DNA of 64,000 nucleotides. Source: Rhodocytophaga aerolata. Lineage in GTDB: Bacteria > Bacteroidota > Bacteroidia > Cytophagales > 172606-1. The position numbers and the translations under genes were made by a program. The stretch spans positions 1 to 64,000 of the forward strand of contig NZ_JAUKPO010000025.1 in assembly GCF_030503435.1 (NCBI RefSeq). The letters are read 5' to 3'. Of the stretch, positions 39,793-49,294 are shown one piece after another (the first letter of the stretch is position 1; every line of letters starts with the position of its first letter). The notes under the pieces are model-generated. The model made no database searches. It worked only from the letters and a program-made list of their open reading frames with translations, and was not told the DNA's origin.

Positions 39793-40335
39793 GTGTACTC
39801 CGAGCAGGAAATTGTAGCAGGTTGCAAGCAGGGAAAAGCATTGTTCCAGGAAAAACTGTATCAACTTTATTCCCGGCGCATGATGGCCGTCTGTATCCGG
39901 TATACGAAATCCCGCTTTGAGGCAGAGGATATTTTTCAGGAGGCATTTGTAAAAGTATTCAAACACATCCATAGCTACAGTGGCGGATCATTTGAAGGCT
40001 GGATGAGACGCATTTTTGTAAACACAGCTATTAATCAGTATCATAAAAGCCGGAAATACCAGGAGCAAGTCGATTATAGTACTATTGAAGAAAGCTCCCC
40101 TTCTGAAGAAGATATTGTTAGTGATATTTCTGGCAAAGAATTGCTCTTGTTAATTGATCAACTTCCGGAAGGATACAAGCTGGTATTTAACTTATATGAA
40201 GTAGAAGGATATACCCACCGGGAGATCAGTGAAATGCTTGGTATTGCAGAAGGCACCTCTAAATCGCAACTGGCCAAGGCTAAAAGTTACCTGAAGAAAA
40301 TTCTGCTTACTTATTCAATGAAGGAAAAATGCTGA
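39793..40335 (+). CDS. ECF-family RNA polymerase sigma factor
   Basis: A 180-residue group IV sigma factor. Region 2 (about 22-90) includes AEDIFQEAFVKVFKHI, and region 4 (about 120-172) contains GYTHREISEMLGIAEGTSKSQLAKAK, split here as a helix-turn-helix. The start is GTG; no ATG fits ahead of region 2. The stop codon overlaps the start of the next gene by 7 nt, so the two are translationally coupled. Its regulon and trigger are unknown. Confidence 0.92.
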   Translation: MYSEQEIVAGCKQGKALFQEKLYQLYSRRMMAVCIRYTKSRFEAEDIFQEAFVKVFKHIHSYSGGSFEGWMRRIFVNTAINQYHKSRKYQEQVDYSTIEESSPSEEDIVSDISGKELLLLIDQLPEGYKLVFNLYEVEGYTHREISEMLGIAEGTSKSQLAKAKSYLKKILLTYSMKEKC

Positions 40336-41987
40336 ACGATAAAGAACTGGAAAATATCCGGCGTAAAATGCTGGAGTTGGATGAAGAGCCCCCTGTTAAA
40401 GCCTGGGCAGCTATTCAGGCAGAAATTAAGCCACGCCACCGCTGGCGATTTTTCTGGTGGTTGAGTTCTGCTTTATTGATACTATCAGCCATAAGCGTGT
40501 ATTTCTTTTGGGACAAGCTACCGATACATACAGCTGCACCATCAGCTAGTGCTCATGTACCTTCACTTGCACAAACACCGAAACCCATCGAAAAACAAGA
40601 TCACTCAACCCATTCCACACAGAAGGATCAACCTGCATTGTCTATTAGTGAACCAGAACATTTGCTTCCTTCGGCGGAAACAAAGCCAAACGCTGAAGGA
40701 ATTAAACCTGATCTGGAAAAGGCAGCTTCACCAATAAATCGTATTTCTAAAAATAACCTGCTTTCACAACCAAATATTAAAGCTCCTATAACAAAAGGAA
40801 TAACACTCAAAGAAGACTCCATTCTACTTATAGAGGCTAATACAGGCAAAATAGCCAGTATGCCCGGTAATCCGGACAAGAAAACCAAGCCGGAATTTCA
40901 GCCTAAACATAAAGAAAAGCTGGAAAACAACTCCTTGCCTGGCCACAACTTGATGCAAGGCAAATCTACTAAACCAGACATTGAGATAGCAAATACTGAG
41001 GTAACGACTAAAAAGCAGCAGACAAATTCGGATAAAACGGGCCCTAGCTCATTCAGCGAAAACACCTTATCCATAAAGCCACCCAGCCAGGAAAAACTAA
41101 ATACTCCTGCTGACCTGGAACAAGATAGGTCTGCTGAATTCACCAATACTGATCCTACAACTTCGCCCTTAGTCGAAACACCTGTTGGCATACCTGCTCC
41201 GGATACGGCAAGTGTAGTACTTGAACCAGATACCGCTTCTCAGGCTAAAGAAACAATTATTGTTACTCCGCCCGGCAGCAAGGGTTCAAAAGAATGGACT
41301 GTCGGTTTGTTTTTCTCTCCCAGATATTCCTTCCGGATTGTTACGCCTAGCAGTTCGGATGATATTTATATTGAGAATCTTACCACCCGGCCTAAATCTG
41401 GCTCGGAAAGAATGGGATATGAACTGGGCATAAGTGTAAGTAAAGCTATTACTAACCGTTTGTATCTGGAAAGCAGTCTGGCTTTTATGCAGTTGAAAGA
41501 GAATGTAGCCTATTCGTATACTACAGGCAAAGTAGATACTTTACTCCGGAAAGGTTCCAGTGACGGGCAACAGATTCAACTAACAGCCGTGTATGCCTCA
41601 GGAAACCGCCAACTGGTTAGTTCGTATGCCTATGGAGGCTGGCGGTTAGGCGCAACTTACTACTTCTGGCAAAATCACCGCCGCCGGTTCAATATTACCA
41701 TGAACGGCGGTATAAACCTGCTGGTAAAAGGCCAGACCACAGAAGTGATAAATGGACAGGAATCTAAAACAATTAATTTCCCTTCCAAAGAAAACATACT
41801 GGAACAGACGAACTATAACTTACTCATAGGGGCTGGCTATTCCCTGCAAGTGATGGAAAAATATGAATTGATGTTCATGCCAACCCTCAACTATTTTCTG
41901 GGCTCTACTTTCAAAGCCAGAGAGCCTTTTGGTTTGCAACCTTATTCACTAGGTATTCATGTACAAGTAAAAAGGCGGCTGAAATAA
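40329..41987 (+). CDS. Anti-sigma-like membrane protein with beta-barrel-like C-terminus
   Basis: A 552-residue protein translationally coupled to the ECF sigma factor. The cytoplasmic N-terminus (1-37) has the EEPPVKAWAAIQ motif typical of Bacteroidota anti-sigma-like and barrel proteins. One membrane segment at about 38-62 follows (FFWWLSSALLILSAISVYFFW). A disordered Lys/Pro/Thr/Ser-rich spacer (about 65-320) leads to a C-terminal domain (about 325-552) with alternating aromatic strands resembling an outer-membrane beta-barrel (TVGLFFSPRYSF ... YSLGIHVQVKRRLK). The join of anti-sigma and barrel-like parts suggests signalling from the outer membrane to the sigma factor. Function inferred, not shown. 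Confidence 0.65.
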   Translation: MLNDKELENIRRKMLELDEEPPVKAWAAIQAEIKPRHRWRFFWWLSSALLILSAISVYFFWDKLPIHTAAPSASAHVPSLAQTPKPIEKQDHSTHSTQKDQPALSISEPEHLLPSAETKPNAEGIKPDLEKAASPINRISKNNLLSQPNIKAPITKGITLKEDSILLIEANTGKIASMPGNPDKKTKPEFQPKHKEKLENNSLPGHNLMQGKSTKPDIEIANTEVTTKKQQTNSDKTGPSSFSENTLSIKPPSQEKLNTPADLEQDRSAEFTNTDPTTSPLVETPVGIPAPDTASVVLEPDTASQAKETIIVTPPGSKGSKEWTVGLFFSPRYSFRIVTPSSSDDIYIENLTTRPKSGSERMGYELGISVSKAITNRLYLESSLAFMQLKENVAYSYTTGKVDTLLRKGSSDGQQIQLTAVYASGNRQLVSSYAYGGWRLGATYYFWQNHRRRFNITMNGGINLLVKGQTTEVINGQESKTINFPSKENILEQTNYNLLIGAGYSLQVMEKYELMFMPTLNYFLGSTFKAREPFGLQPYSLGIHVQVKRRLK

Positions 41988-42007
41988 TAGAATAGTTCGA
42001 TGAATAG

Positions 42008-44797
42008 TTATTGCAGCGGAATCAGTTTTACCGGACCTAACAAGCCTGATTCTACCGGTTGCCATTTTGCTGCATCAAAAGGTTCGTAGCGGATATTGAC
42101 AAAGTTTATTTCATGAAATTTCTTCCATTCAACTTGCTGCTGATCCAGGTACCGGATGCGATTAGCTGATAAATTAGTAACGGCAATTTCCAGCGTGTTT
42201 TTTTGTGGCAGTATACCTGGTTTAACATATAACTGGAAAGGCAATGACCACACATTGCCCAAATTAACCCCATTTAAAGTTACCTTTGCCATTTCCCGTA
42301 CGTCACCTAGATCAAGCAGAAAGCCATTCGTTCTGTCTGCCTGAGCTGGAAGAGAAAAATTTAAAGTATACATGCCGGTACCACTGAAATACTGGGTGGC
42401 CGAATCTCCCAACTCTGTCCAGGAAGTTAGGTTGTCTGTGGTAACCGGAGCAGGTAGTTTAGGTTCGCCTTTTTTGAATTGCAGGCTCCATTTACCAGAT
42501 AATACCATAGGTTCTGCTGCCAGCTTCGGCCGATGATACACCCAAGGATTGCCCTTTTGCTCAGTAGTAAAGGTAGTCAGTATACAAGATTGCCCTGGAG
42601 ACAAGGCCAGATATAGTTTAATTGTATGATCATCTACCTTTTTAAAATCAATTATTCCTTTTTCTTGTGTCAGCGGATTGTACATTTCCACACTTTCTGC
42701 GCCCGTATGTAGCTGTATCGTATCGGCCTTAAAGCTATTTTGCAGATTGGCGATAAAATATACCTTCCCTCCCAAATGATTTTTCCGGATAAAACTTAGT
42801 TGATGATCCGCTAAACTTTCCCGCTGAGTGGCCAGTTGGGGTAGTGCCTTTTCCGGTGACTGGGCTATACTAACTCTCCCCTTACCAGCGGCTGACGATT
42901 GATTTTGAAAAGCAGATAACCTACTTTTCAACTTTTGCAGTTCCTGTTCTTTGGATACATATTGATGAAAACCGGGTACGGTTCGGGGAAAATTCTCCAT
43001 AAATACCACCTTTGCTCCTTTTTCTACCAGCCTCAAAATAGCCTGCATGGTTTCCAGCGGCATATTGGTACAAGCCGGAATAACCAGCGTCTGATAAGGA
43101 ATAGCAGCTTTTGTCAGCAACTGGCCTTGCGTATTGGTTTGTAATTGTTGCAGTTGCCGGTCGGAGATATAATCGAACTGGTAGCCGTTGTCTAACAATT
43201 GCTGTCCTGTTTTGCCTACACTGGCATTCAGCAGCCATTCATTGGATGCATAATGCACATCTAGCAACTGTACCATTGTTTTACCTTTAGGCTTGTTCCA
43301 TAAATCGTAAATCGGAAAATAAAGCAGTACATTGTTATCTGGCTTGGCTTGTTGCATAACAGATTGTATGCGGCTGATATAGCCAGTTATTTCGGGCATG
43401 TATTCCCAGAAATGAGAGCTGGGAGCATAATTGGTAGAGGCATAAAAAAGCCATCCCGGCCAAGGTGCTTCCAGAGGAGAATAGGTAATTCCATGAAAGA
43501 AAATATGATTCACCCCGGCAGTAAATTGTTCATCCAACAGCGGTTTAATTTGTGAAGGAGCCACTTTAAAATGGTCGCCCAGCCAAGTAGATGTTTCGGC
43601 ACTAACCAGCGGCTTTCCAGTTATATGGGCCGCCGAAGAAGCAAATTTCATGGTAAGCCGGTTGGGTTTTCCGTAGCGTTTTTCATCAAAATCCTTATCA
43701 AGCCGGTAAAGCGGAATAGCAAACTGTTTGCTACCAAACGATTCCGTTTCCGGAATATCTACCGCTGCATAATAATCCAGAATGTTTCCCGGAGAACCAT
43801 GCGCCTGGTTACGGGTGATGAGCCCACGTTCTTTACACCAGGCGGCCCAGGGTATAGTAAAATTATCGAGCAACAAATCGGAAATAGTTTCCTGATAATC
43901 GTTTAGTACTCTTCTTTCCTCATCAGAAAAAACTGTATCATTCAATAGGTGTATATACCTATTGAATTCATATCCGCGCCGTTGTTTGAATTCCTGTAGA
44001 AAATCATCAGTCCAGTTGGCTCCGTATACTTCATAAGAATCATTATAAAATGACCTTACCTTGTATTTATCCGTTTTGAATTTGCCAAAAGCTTGTTCGA
44101 AAGGTGCAGTGTAGCTTTGGAGAGCCGTTTTACTAAAGTAATCTAGCACATATCCTTCGCCACCGGGAGCTGCTCTTTTTACTTTTTGTCCGGTAGGTAC
44201 AGAATACAGGGCATATAATTTCCTGTTTTCTGGGCCAGGTTTCAGGTAAATAGTCCCTTTTGCATCGATAGTCTTTGTTACCTCTTGTAGAAATTCTTCT
44301 TTGGCTGTATACAGAGAAAGAATTTGCAAAGAGGCATCTTTATTAGTGGAATCAGTCTGTACCGCCTGAGTAAAAGCTTTTCCGGCAGGAATTGCATATT
44401 CTTTCACCATAAATTTTTTAGCCATGGTTTCTTTGTTTACCACAGGCCCACCGAACGGCCAACCAGTGCCCATTGAAATGTCAATACCCATGTTTAATTT
44501 CTTGGCTTCCTCTATAGTATACTGCAATATATCCATCCATGGCGGACTCAAATAGGGTATATAGTGTGCTTCATATCCTTTCACCCCATAAATGGGAATA
44601 ATGTGCAAACCGCCTAATCCTGCTTTTGCATAGGCTTCCAGGTTCTGTTTTATTCCCTCTTTTGTAACTGCATTGCCCATCCACCACCAATAGGCCCAGG
44701 GTTTGCCTTCTCTGACTGGGGTACCTATCTGAGCTATACTGGTTGAAATGTGCCCGGTCAGCCATAAGAAAAAGCATAGTTGAAAAAGTCTGCGCAT
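42008..44797 (-). CDS. GH106-like glycoside hydrolase (alpha-L-rhamnosidase family)
   Basis: A 929-residue secreted enzyme with a signal peptide ending near residue 22. The N-terminal catalytic part carries PWAYWWWMGNAVTKEG and GIDISMGTGWPFGG, characteristic of GH106-type proteins, whose known members are alpha-L-rhamnosidases. Acidic residues of the TIM-barrel region are present but I cannot assign the catalytic pair. The C-terminal 150 residues (LDLGDVREMAKVTLNG...) form a jelly-roll carbohydrate-binding module. Substrate is inferred from family only. It is divergent from a membrane AraC regulator, its likely controller. Confidence 0.75.
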   Translation of the reverse strand: MRRLFQLCFFLWLTGHISTSIAQIGTPVREGKPWAYWWWMGNAVTKEGIKQNLEAYAKAGLGGLHIIPIYGVKGYEAHYIPYLSPPWMDILQYTIEEAKKLNMGIDISMGTGWPFGGPVVNKETMAKKFMVKEYAIPAGKAFTQAVQTDSTNKDASLQILSLYTAKEEFLQEVTKTIDAKGTIYLKPGPENRKLYALYSVPTGQKVKRAAPGGEGYVLDYFSKTALQSYTAPFEQAFGKFKTDKYKVRSFYNDSYEVYGANWTDDFLQEFKQRRGYEFNRYIHLLNDTVFSDEERRVLNDYQETISDLLLDNFTIPWAAWCKERGLITRNQAHGSPGNILDYYAAVDIPETESFGSKQFAIPLYRLDKDFDEKRYGKPNRLTMKFASSAAHITGKPLVSAETSTWLGDHFKVAPSQIKPLLDEQFTAGVNHIFFHGITYSPLEAPWPGWLFYASTNYAPSSHFWEYMPEITGYISRIQSVMQQAKPDNNVLLYFPIYDLWNKPKGKTMVQLLDVHYASNEWLLNASVGKTGQQLLDNGYQFDYISDRQLQQLQTNTQGQLLTKAAIPYQTLVIPACTNMPLETMQAILRLVEKGAKVVFMENFPRTVPGFHQYVSKEQELQKLKSRLSAFQNQSSAAGKGRVSIAQSPEKALPQLATQRESLADHQLSFIRKNHLGGKVYFIANLQNSFKADTIQLHTGAESVEMYNPLTQEKGIIDFKKVDDHTIKLYLALSPGQSCILTTFTTEQKGNPWVYHRPKLAAEPMVLSGKWSLQFKKGEPKLPAPVTTDNLTSWTELGDSATQYFSGTGMYTLNFSLPAQADRTNGFLLDLGDVREMAKVTLNGVNLGNVWSLPFQLYVKPGILPQKNTLEIAVTNLSANRIRYLDQQQVEWKKFHEINFVNIRYEPFDAAKWQPVESGLLGPVKLIPLQ

Positions 44798-44954
44798 AGA
44801 ACAAGATTATTTCTATAAAAATATATAAATTACTTAGCGAAGCATACGCTAGCTAGGGTTGATTTTGCAAGGATAGTGGTAAAATTATCCGGCAGCCGAT
44901 AATATATGCCCTATTCTTTACAGGTAAGCCATCAAACCTTCAAATTTTTAACCC

Positions 44955-46160
44955 ATGACAGTCATTACAGGAGCAGAAGTATGGAATATGATTATTCTGC
45001 TGGGCATTCTACAAGGCTATATTTTGTGTGCTTTGTTATACTTCAGTAAAAAGGGCAACAAAACATCTAACCGGTTATTGGCTACCCTTATTCTGCTGAT
45101 GACCTTGGCCTGCACAAACTTGTACATGACAGAAGCCTGGTATGCTAAATCTCGAGTTGTACGAATTATAGAACAGGTATTTCCATTTGTAATGGCTATG
45201 CCTATGGGTCCGCTTATTTACTTCTACATACAATCGTTAATCACACCAGACTTCACGCTAACTAAGGAACAAAAATGGCATTTCTCTCCTGTTATACTTG
45301 ACTGGGTGTCTACTATTGCGGTCTGGATATTTCTGGCAGGCTTGCTAATGGGCTTCGTACAGCAAGAAGATGGCCCAAGATGGGGCCATTTTGTTGACTC
45401 CTATAATACATACTCAGACATTCCCCGCTGGCTTTCTATCACCTTGTATCTGGTGTTGGCAAAAAGATACCTCAGGCAGACAATTACACGCAACTCAGAT
45501 GAAGCTATTCAAATTAGTGCTGTTCAACGTAAATGGATACATTTATTTTTAAACAGTTTTCTAGTATTTCAAGGCATCTGGTTTATTTTCCTGATACCCT
45601 ATATTATCCCATCTACCCGTGGCCCTTTATTGGATACAATGAGTTATTATCCGATATATATTCCACTAGCTATACTTATTTACGGGTTAGGACTTAAGGG
45701 GTACCTGTATGTACATGCCATAGCTGTACCATCAATCAACAAAGACTCTGCTTCTCCAAACGGGCCTCATAAACTACCGGTATCTACATTATCGTTTTCA
45801 GATGCAGAGGTAGCAACATATATTTCTATGCTAAAAAAATCCATGGAAGTGGACAAACTTTACCTGGAACCTTCGCTGAATGTAAATGCTGTATCGGCGC
45901 ACACTGGCATGGCTCAGAAAACGGTTTCTTTTATTCTCAATAATCACTTAAATAAAAGTTTTAATGAATTCGTAAATGAATATAGAGTTGAAGAAGTAAA
46001 AAAACGGCTGCTGGAGAAAGGAAACGAACACTTGACTATTTCCGGTATTGCCTTGGAGTGCGGTTTTAACTCCCAGGCTACTTTTCAACGGGTGTTTAAA
46101 AACAGCACTGGTATTACACCTAAAGAATATGTTTCTCTACAACCTCAAAAACTGGCATAA
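44955..46160 (+). CDS. AraC-family regulator with 7TM sensor domain
   Basis: A 401-residue protein. The N-terminal half has about seven hydrophobic helices (about 8-245); the C-terminal third carries the two AraC helix-turn-helices, including ISGIALECGFNSQATFQRVFK and GITPKEY. Such 7TM-AraC proteins are common in Bacteroidota and usually sense a ligand at the membrane and control a neighbouring gene. The divergent GH106-like gene starts only 157 nt away, so the shared intergenic region is the likely target. The stop lies one base before that of the convergent adenine deaminase. Confidence 0.85.
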   Translation: MTVITGAEVWNMIILLGILQGYILCALLYFSKKGNKTSNRLLATLILLMTLACTNLYMTEAWYAKSRVVRIIEQVFPFVMAMPMGPLIYFYIQSLITPDFTLTKEQKWHFSPVILDWVSTIAVWIFLAGLLMGFVQQEDGPRWGHFVDSYNTYSDIPRWLSITLYLVLAKRYLRQTITRNSDEAIQISAVQRKWIHLFLNSFLVFQGIWFIFLIPYIIPSTRGPLLDTMSYYPIYIPLAILIYGLGLKGYLYVHAIAVPSINKDSASPNGPHKLPVSTLSFSDAEVATYISMLKKSMEVDKLYLEPSLNVNAVSAHTGMAQKTVSFILNNHLNKSFNEFVNEYRVEEVKKRLLEKGNEHLTISGIALECGFNSQATFQRVFKNSTGITPKEYVSLQPQKLA

Positions 46161-46161
46161 G

Positions 46162-47793
46162 CTAAGCCCATACAGGCGTAAAAACAAATTTATCTCCATC
46201 AAACAACCCTTTGTCGCTGAGCTTCAAAGAAGGAATTACCAGCAATGCCATAAAAGATAAGGTCATAAAAGGAGATTGCAGCGTGCTTCCCATAGCCTTA
46301 GCTAATTTATCCAGTTGTTCGTATTGCCTGGCTACTGCATATCCGTCTTCTCCGGTCATAAGGCCGGCGATGGGCAAAGGTAGCACCTCATGTATATCCC
46401 CATCTACTACCGCAATACCTCCTTTTACTTCTATCAGTGCATTTACGGCTCTGGCAATAGATTCATTGTCCACACCTACAGCAATAATATTATGAGAATC
46501 ATGGGCTACAGAAGAGGCAATAGCCCCTTTTTTCAATCCAAAATTTTTGATAAAGGCTACGACTGGTGGCGCATCTGTATACCGGTTGACGACTGCTAAT
46601 TTTAAAATATCACTGTTCGTATCTGACTCTACATAGCCGTTTACTATTGTTGGCGGGAAAAACAATGCGTTGGTAATTAACTGCCCATCCAAAGCTTCCA
46701 TCACCCGGAGTTGTCCACCTTTGGTTGGAACAGCAAATGCTTCAGGTGCTTTTTTAGAAGCAGTAAAGTGATTGACAATTTTACTTGGCAACGATGGAAC
46801 ATACGAATCTCCCTTTTCTGCTACCATTTCTCCATCTATATAGGTTTGTAAGATAGCAAAATCAGTGAGGTTGTTTACCAGGATAAAATCAGCCGGATCG
46901 CCTGCCTGCAATAAACCTACTTCCAGTCCATAATGCTTTACCGGATTCACACAAGCGGCTTGTAACACCTTAAAAACATCTATCCCTCTGGCCACAGCCC
47001 TTTTTACAAGCTCATTGATATGTCCGGCTACCAGGCTATCCGGGTGCTTATCATCTGAGCAAAACATCATCTGCTCCCCATGTTCGTGCATCAGTTCTAT
47101 TAATGCCTCAAAGTTTTTAGCCGCACTTCCCTCCCGTATCAATATTTTCATTCCTGCATTCAGTTTATCCAATGCTTCTTCTGCCGTAAAACATTCATGA
47201 TCTGTACTGATGCCAGCCGCTATATAATTCCGGGCTAGTTCTCCTTTCAGGCCAGGAGCATGGCCATCTACAGGTTTGTTATATTGTTGAGCCAGGGCAA
47301 TTTTAGCCATCACATCCGGGTCCTGGTACAATACGCCTGGCCAGTTCATCATTTCTGCCAGGTATTTTATATTTTTCTGCTTAAATAATACTTCAATATC
47401 AGCTGCAGTAATGGTGGCTCCTGCGGTTTCAAAGGTAGTGGCCGGTACACAGGATGGGGCACCAAAATAAAATTTAAAAGGCACCTGGTTGCCATTATCA
47501 ATCATGTATTGTACACCTTCAACACCCAGCACATTGCCAATTTCATGTGGGTCGGAAATCGTGCCTACCGTTCCATGCACTACGGCAAAGCGGGCAAATT
47601 GACTAGGCGTCAGCATTGAACTTTCAATGTGTACATGCGCATCTATAAAACCTGGCAAAATATAAGGTCCATGTTCCTGGGTACTTTCCTCTATTCTTTC
47701 AATGATGCCTTTGTGGACATAGATAACTCCAGAATATATTCTCCTAGCTACTACATCTACTACCTGGCCTTTTATTTCAAAAGTATTTTTCAT
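46162..47793 (-). CDS. ade: Adenine deaminase
   Basis: A 543-residue amidohydrolase-family enzyme that converts adenine to hypoxanthine and ammonia in purine salvage. The metal-binding HxH lies in GFIDAHVHIESS (H53, H55), a signature of the Ade family. Further motifs include GHAPGLKG, DHECFTAEEA and SSVAHDSHNIIAVG. Length fits. The stop codon is separated by one base from that of the convergent AraC gene, with no terminator hairpin between them. Confidence 0.95.
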   Translation of the reverse strand: MKNTFEIKGQVVDVVARRIYSGVIYVHKGIIERIEESTQEHGPYILPGFIDAHVHIESSMLTPSQFARFAVVHGTVGTISDPHEIGNVLGVEGVQYMIDNGNQVPFKFYFGAPSCVPATTFETAGATITAADIEVLFKQKNIKYLAEMMNWPGVLYQDPDVMAKIALAQQYNKPVDGHAPGLKGELARNYIAAGISTDHECFTAEEALDKLNAGMKILIREGSAAKNFEALIELMHEHGEQMMFCSDDKHPDSLVAGHINELVKRAVARGIDVFKVLQAACVNPVKHYGLEVGLLQAGDPADFILVNNLTDFAILQTYIDGEMVAEKGDSYVPSLPSKIVNHFTASKKAPEAFAVPTKGGQLRVMEALDGQLITNALFFPPTIVNGYVESDTNSDILKLAVVNRYTDAPPVVAFIKNFGLKKGAIASSVAHDSHNIIAVGVDNESIARAVNALIEVKGGIAVVDGDIHEVLPLPIAGLMTGEDGYAVARQYEQLDKLAKAMGSTLQSPFMTLSFMALLVIPSLKLSDKGLFDGDKFVFTPVWA

Positions 47794-48018
47794 ACAGGCA
47801 TTGTTTAATTAACCTATTAATTGTTGATCGTAAAAAATTATAGCCCTTCACCTACGCATGAGACGGCAGGCTTTTTCAACTTTTTTCATACACCAGACGG
47901 ATAGCCTACAAATTGGCGGGCAATAATACCATCAAAGTAAATACTTTGCATCCTATACACTTCTAGTTCAATATATTAAATAAGTGTTAAGCAGGTGTAC
48001 AATAATTTTAAATAAGTG

Positions 48019-48156
48019 ATGAAAAAGCTATTAGTTCTCTTGTGTTTGATTTCGTTTTTATCATCCTGCGTTAGATATACGCCTATGCAGCAGTCGTGGC
48101 AGCCGAAATCTTACAAAAAAATGCCTGGTTCTACTCCAAGAGCCTATAAAAAGTAA
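48019..48156 (+). CDS. Small lipoprotein (45 residues)
   Basis: A short gene with clear export features: M-K-K start, hydrophobic core LLVLLCLISF and lipobox LSSC with the Cys at residue 17. The mature part is only 28 residues, Tyr/Lys/Pro-rich and basic (RYTPMQQSWQPKSYKKMPGS). It has no homologue that I recognise. A 14-bp hairpin (48184-48218) follows 27 nt after the stop, consistent with a stand-alone transcript. Function unknown. Confidence 0.7.
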   Translation: MKKLLVLLCLISFLSSCVRYTPMQQSWQPKSYKKMPGSTPRAYKK

Positions 48157-48183
48157 CATTTTCTTTCTGCCATATTTTTATTT

Positions 48184-48218
48184 AAGGCAAGTATACCTAC
48201 GCCGGGTGTGCTTGCCTT
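48184..48218 (+). terminator. Hairpin after the small lipoprotein gene
   Basis: AAGGCAAG (48184-48191) pairs with CTTGCCTT (48211-48218); six further pairs, two of them G-U, extend the stem inward to 14 bp. The downstream T-content is moderate. Confidence 0.7.
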
Positions 48219-48496
48219 CTTACGTTTTAGGTATTTTCCAGACATTGCTGCATATATGATATAATTTTCTATAAATCAGTATATTATATAAAATAATAGG
48301 CAATTGTAAAAATATCTTAGAATGTATACGCAGAGTAAAGCAAGCATACTATATTTGCAACTGTTTTAATTAACCGGGCATTACCTGATCAGGAAGAATA
48401 TATTTATCTTATTGAATTTTTCTTTACAAGTTCAACCTTTTATATAGATAAAACGATACATTGTTTGCAGATGCTTGTGAAGTAAAACCAACTGTA

Positions 48497-49198
48497 ATGA
48501 AGAAAATAATCATAGCTATTGATGGATACTCAGCCTGTGGTAAAAGCACTACAGCTAAAATGGTAGCCAGCCGCTTGGGTTATATATACATAGATTCCGG
48601 AGCCATGTACCGGGCCGTAACATTGTATTTTTGCGATAACCATATCTCTTCTACTAATCCATACCAGGTTTCTCAGGCACTGGCCAATATACATATTCAG
48701 TTCGTTCACAATCCTAAAACCGAGAAAAACGAAACTTATCTCAATGGTTTAAATGTTGAAGAAGAGATACGGAAAATGTACATTTCTCAGAAGGTAAGTG
48801 AAGTAAGCGCTGTTCCGGAAGTAAGAAAAGCAATGGTGTATCTGCAGCAGCAAATGGGTAAAAAGCGCGGATTGGTGATGGATGGCCGGGACATTGGTAC
48901 CTGTGTTTTTCCAGATGCTGAACTTAAGATTTTTATGACAGCCGATATTATGGTTCGCGCACAACGCAGGCAAGAAGAGTTACTGGAGAAGAATGAACTG
49001 GTAGATATAGAAGAGATCATTAAAAACTTACAGATGCGCGACCATCTGGATACGACCAGAAAACAAAATCCGTTGCGTATGGCTGACGATGCGTATTTAT
49101 TAGATAATACAGCTATTACTATTGACGAGCAAATAGAATTTGTTATTAACCTGGCTAACAGCCGCATGATTCAATCATACAACGGGACTCACAAATAA
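48497..49198 (+). CDS. cmk: Cytidylate kinase
   Basis: A 233-residue (d)CMP kinase. The P-loop is GYSACGKST (10-18); SGAMYRA and MDGRDIGTCVFPDA follow, both typical of the family. The ATG at 48497 is preferred over a TTG twelve codons upstream because it places the P-loop normally. ispH follows after about 100 nt, the arrangement I recall from other Bacteroidota. Confidence 0.95.
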   Translation: MKKIIIAIDGYSACGKSTTAKMVASRLGYIYIDSGAMYRAVTLYFCDNHISSTNPYQVSQALANIHIQFVHNPKTEKNETYLNGLNVEEEIRKMYISQKVSEVSAVPEVRKAMVYLQQQMGKKRGLVMDGRDIGTCVFPDAELKIFMTADIMVRAQRRQEELLEKNELVDIEEIIKNLQMRDHLDTTRKQNPLRMADDAYLLDNTAITIDEQIEFVINLANSRMIQSYNGTHK

Positions 49199-49294
49199 TG
49201 ATTTTTCGATACCGGTGGCAGATAGTAAGACACCTTGCAGTTAATCAACACATAGCTCTTACTGGCTGCTGATCTTTAAATTTCTATATTCCTA

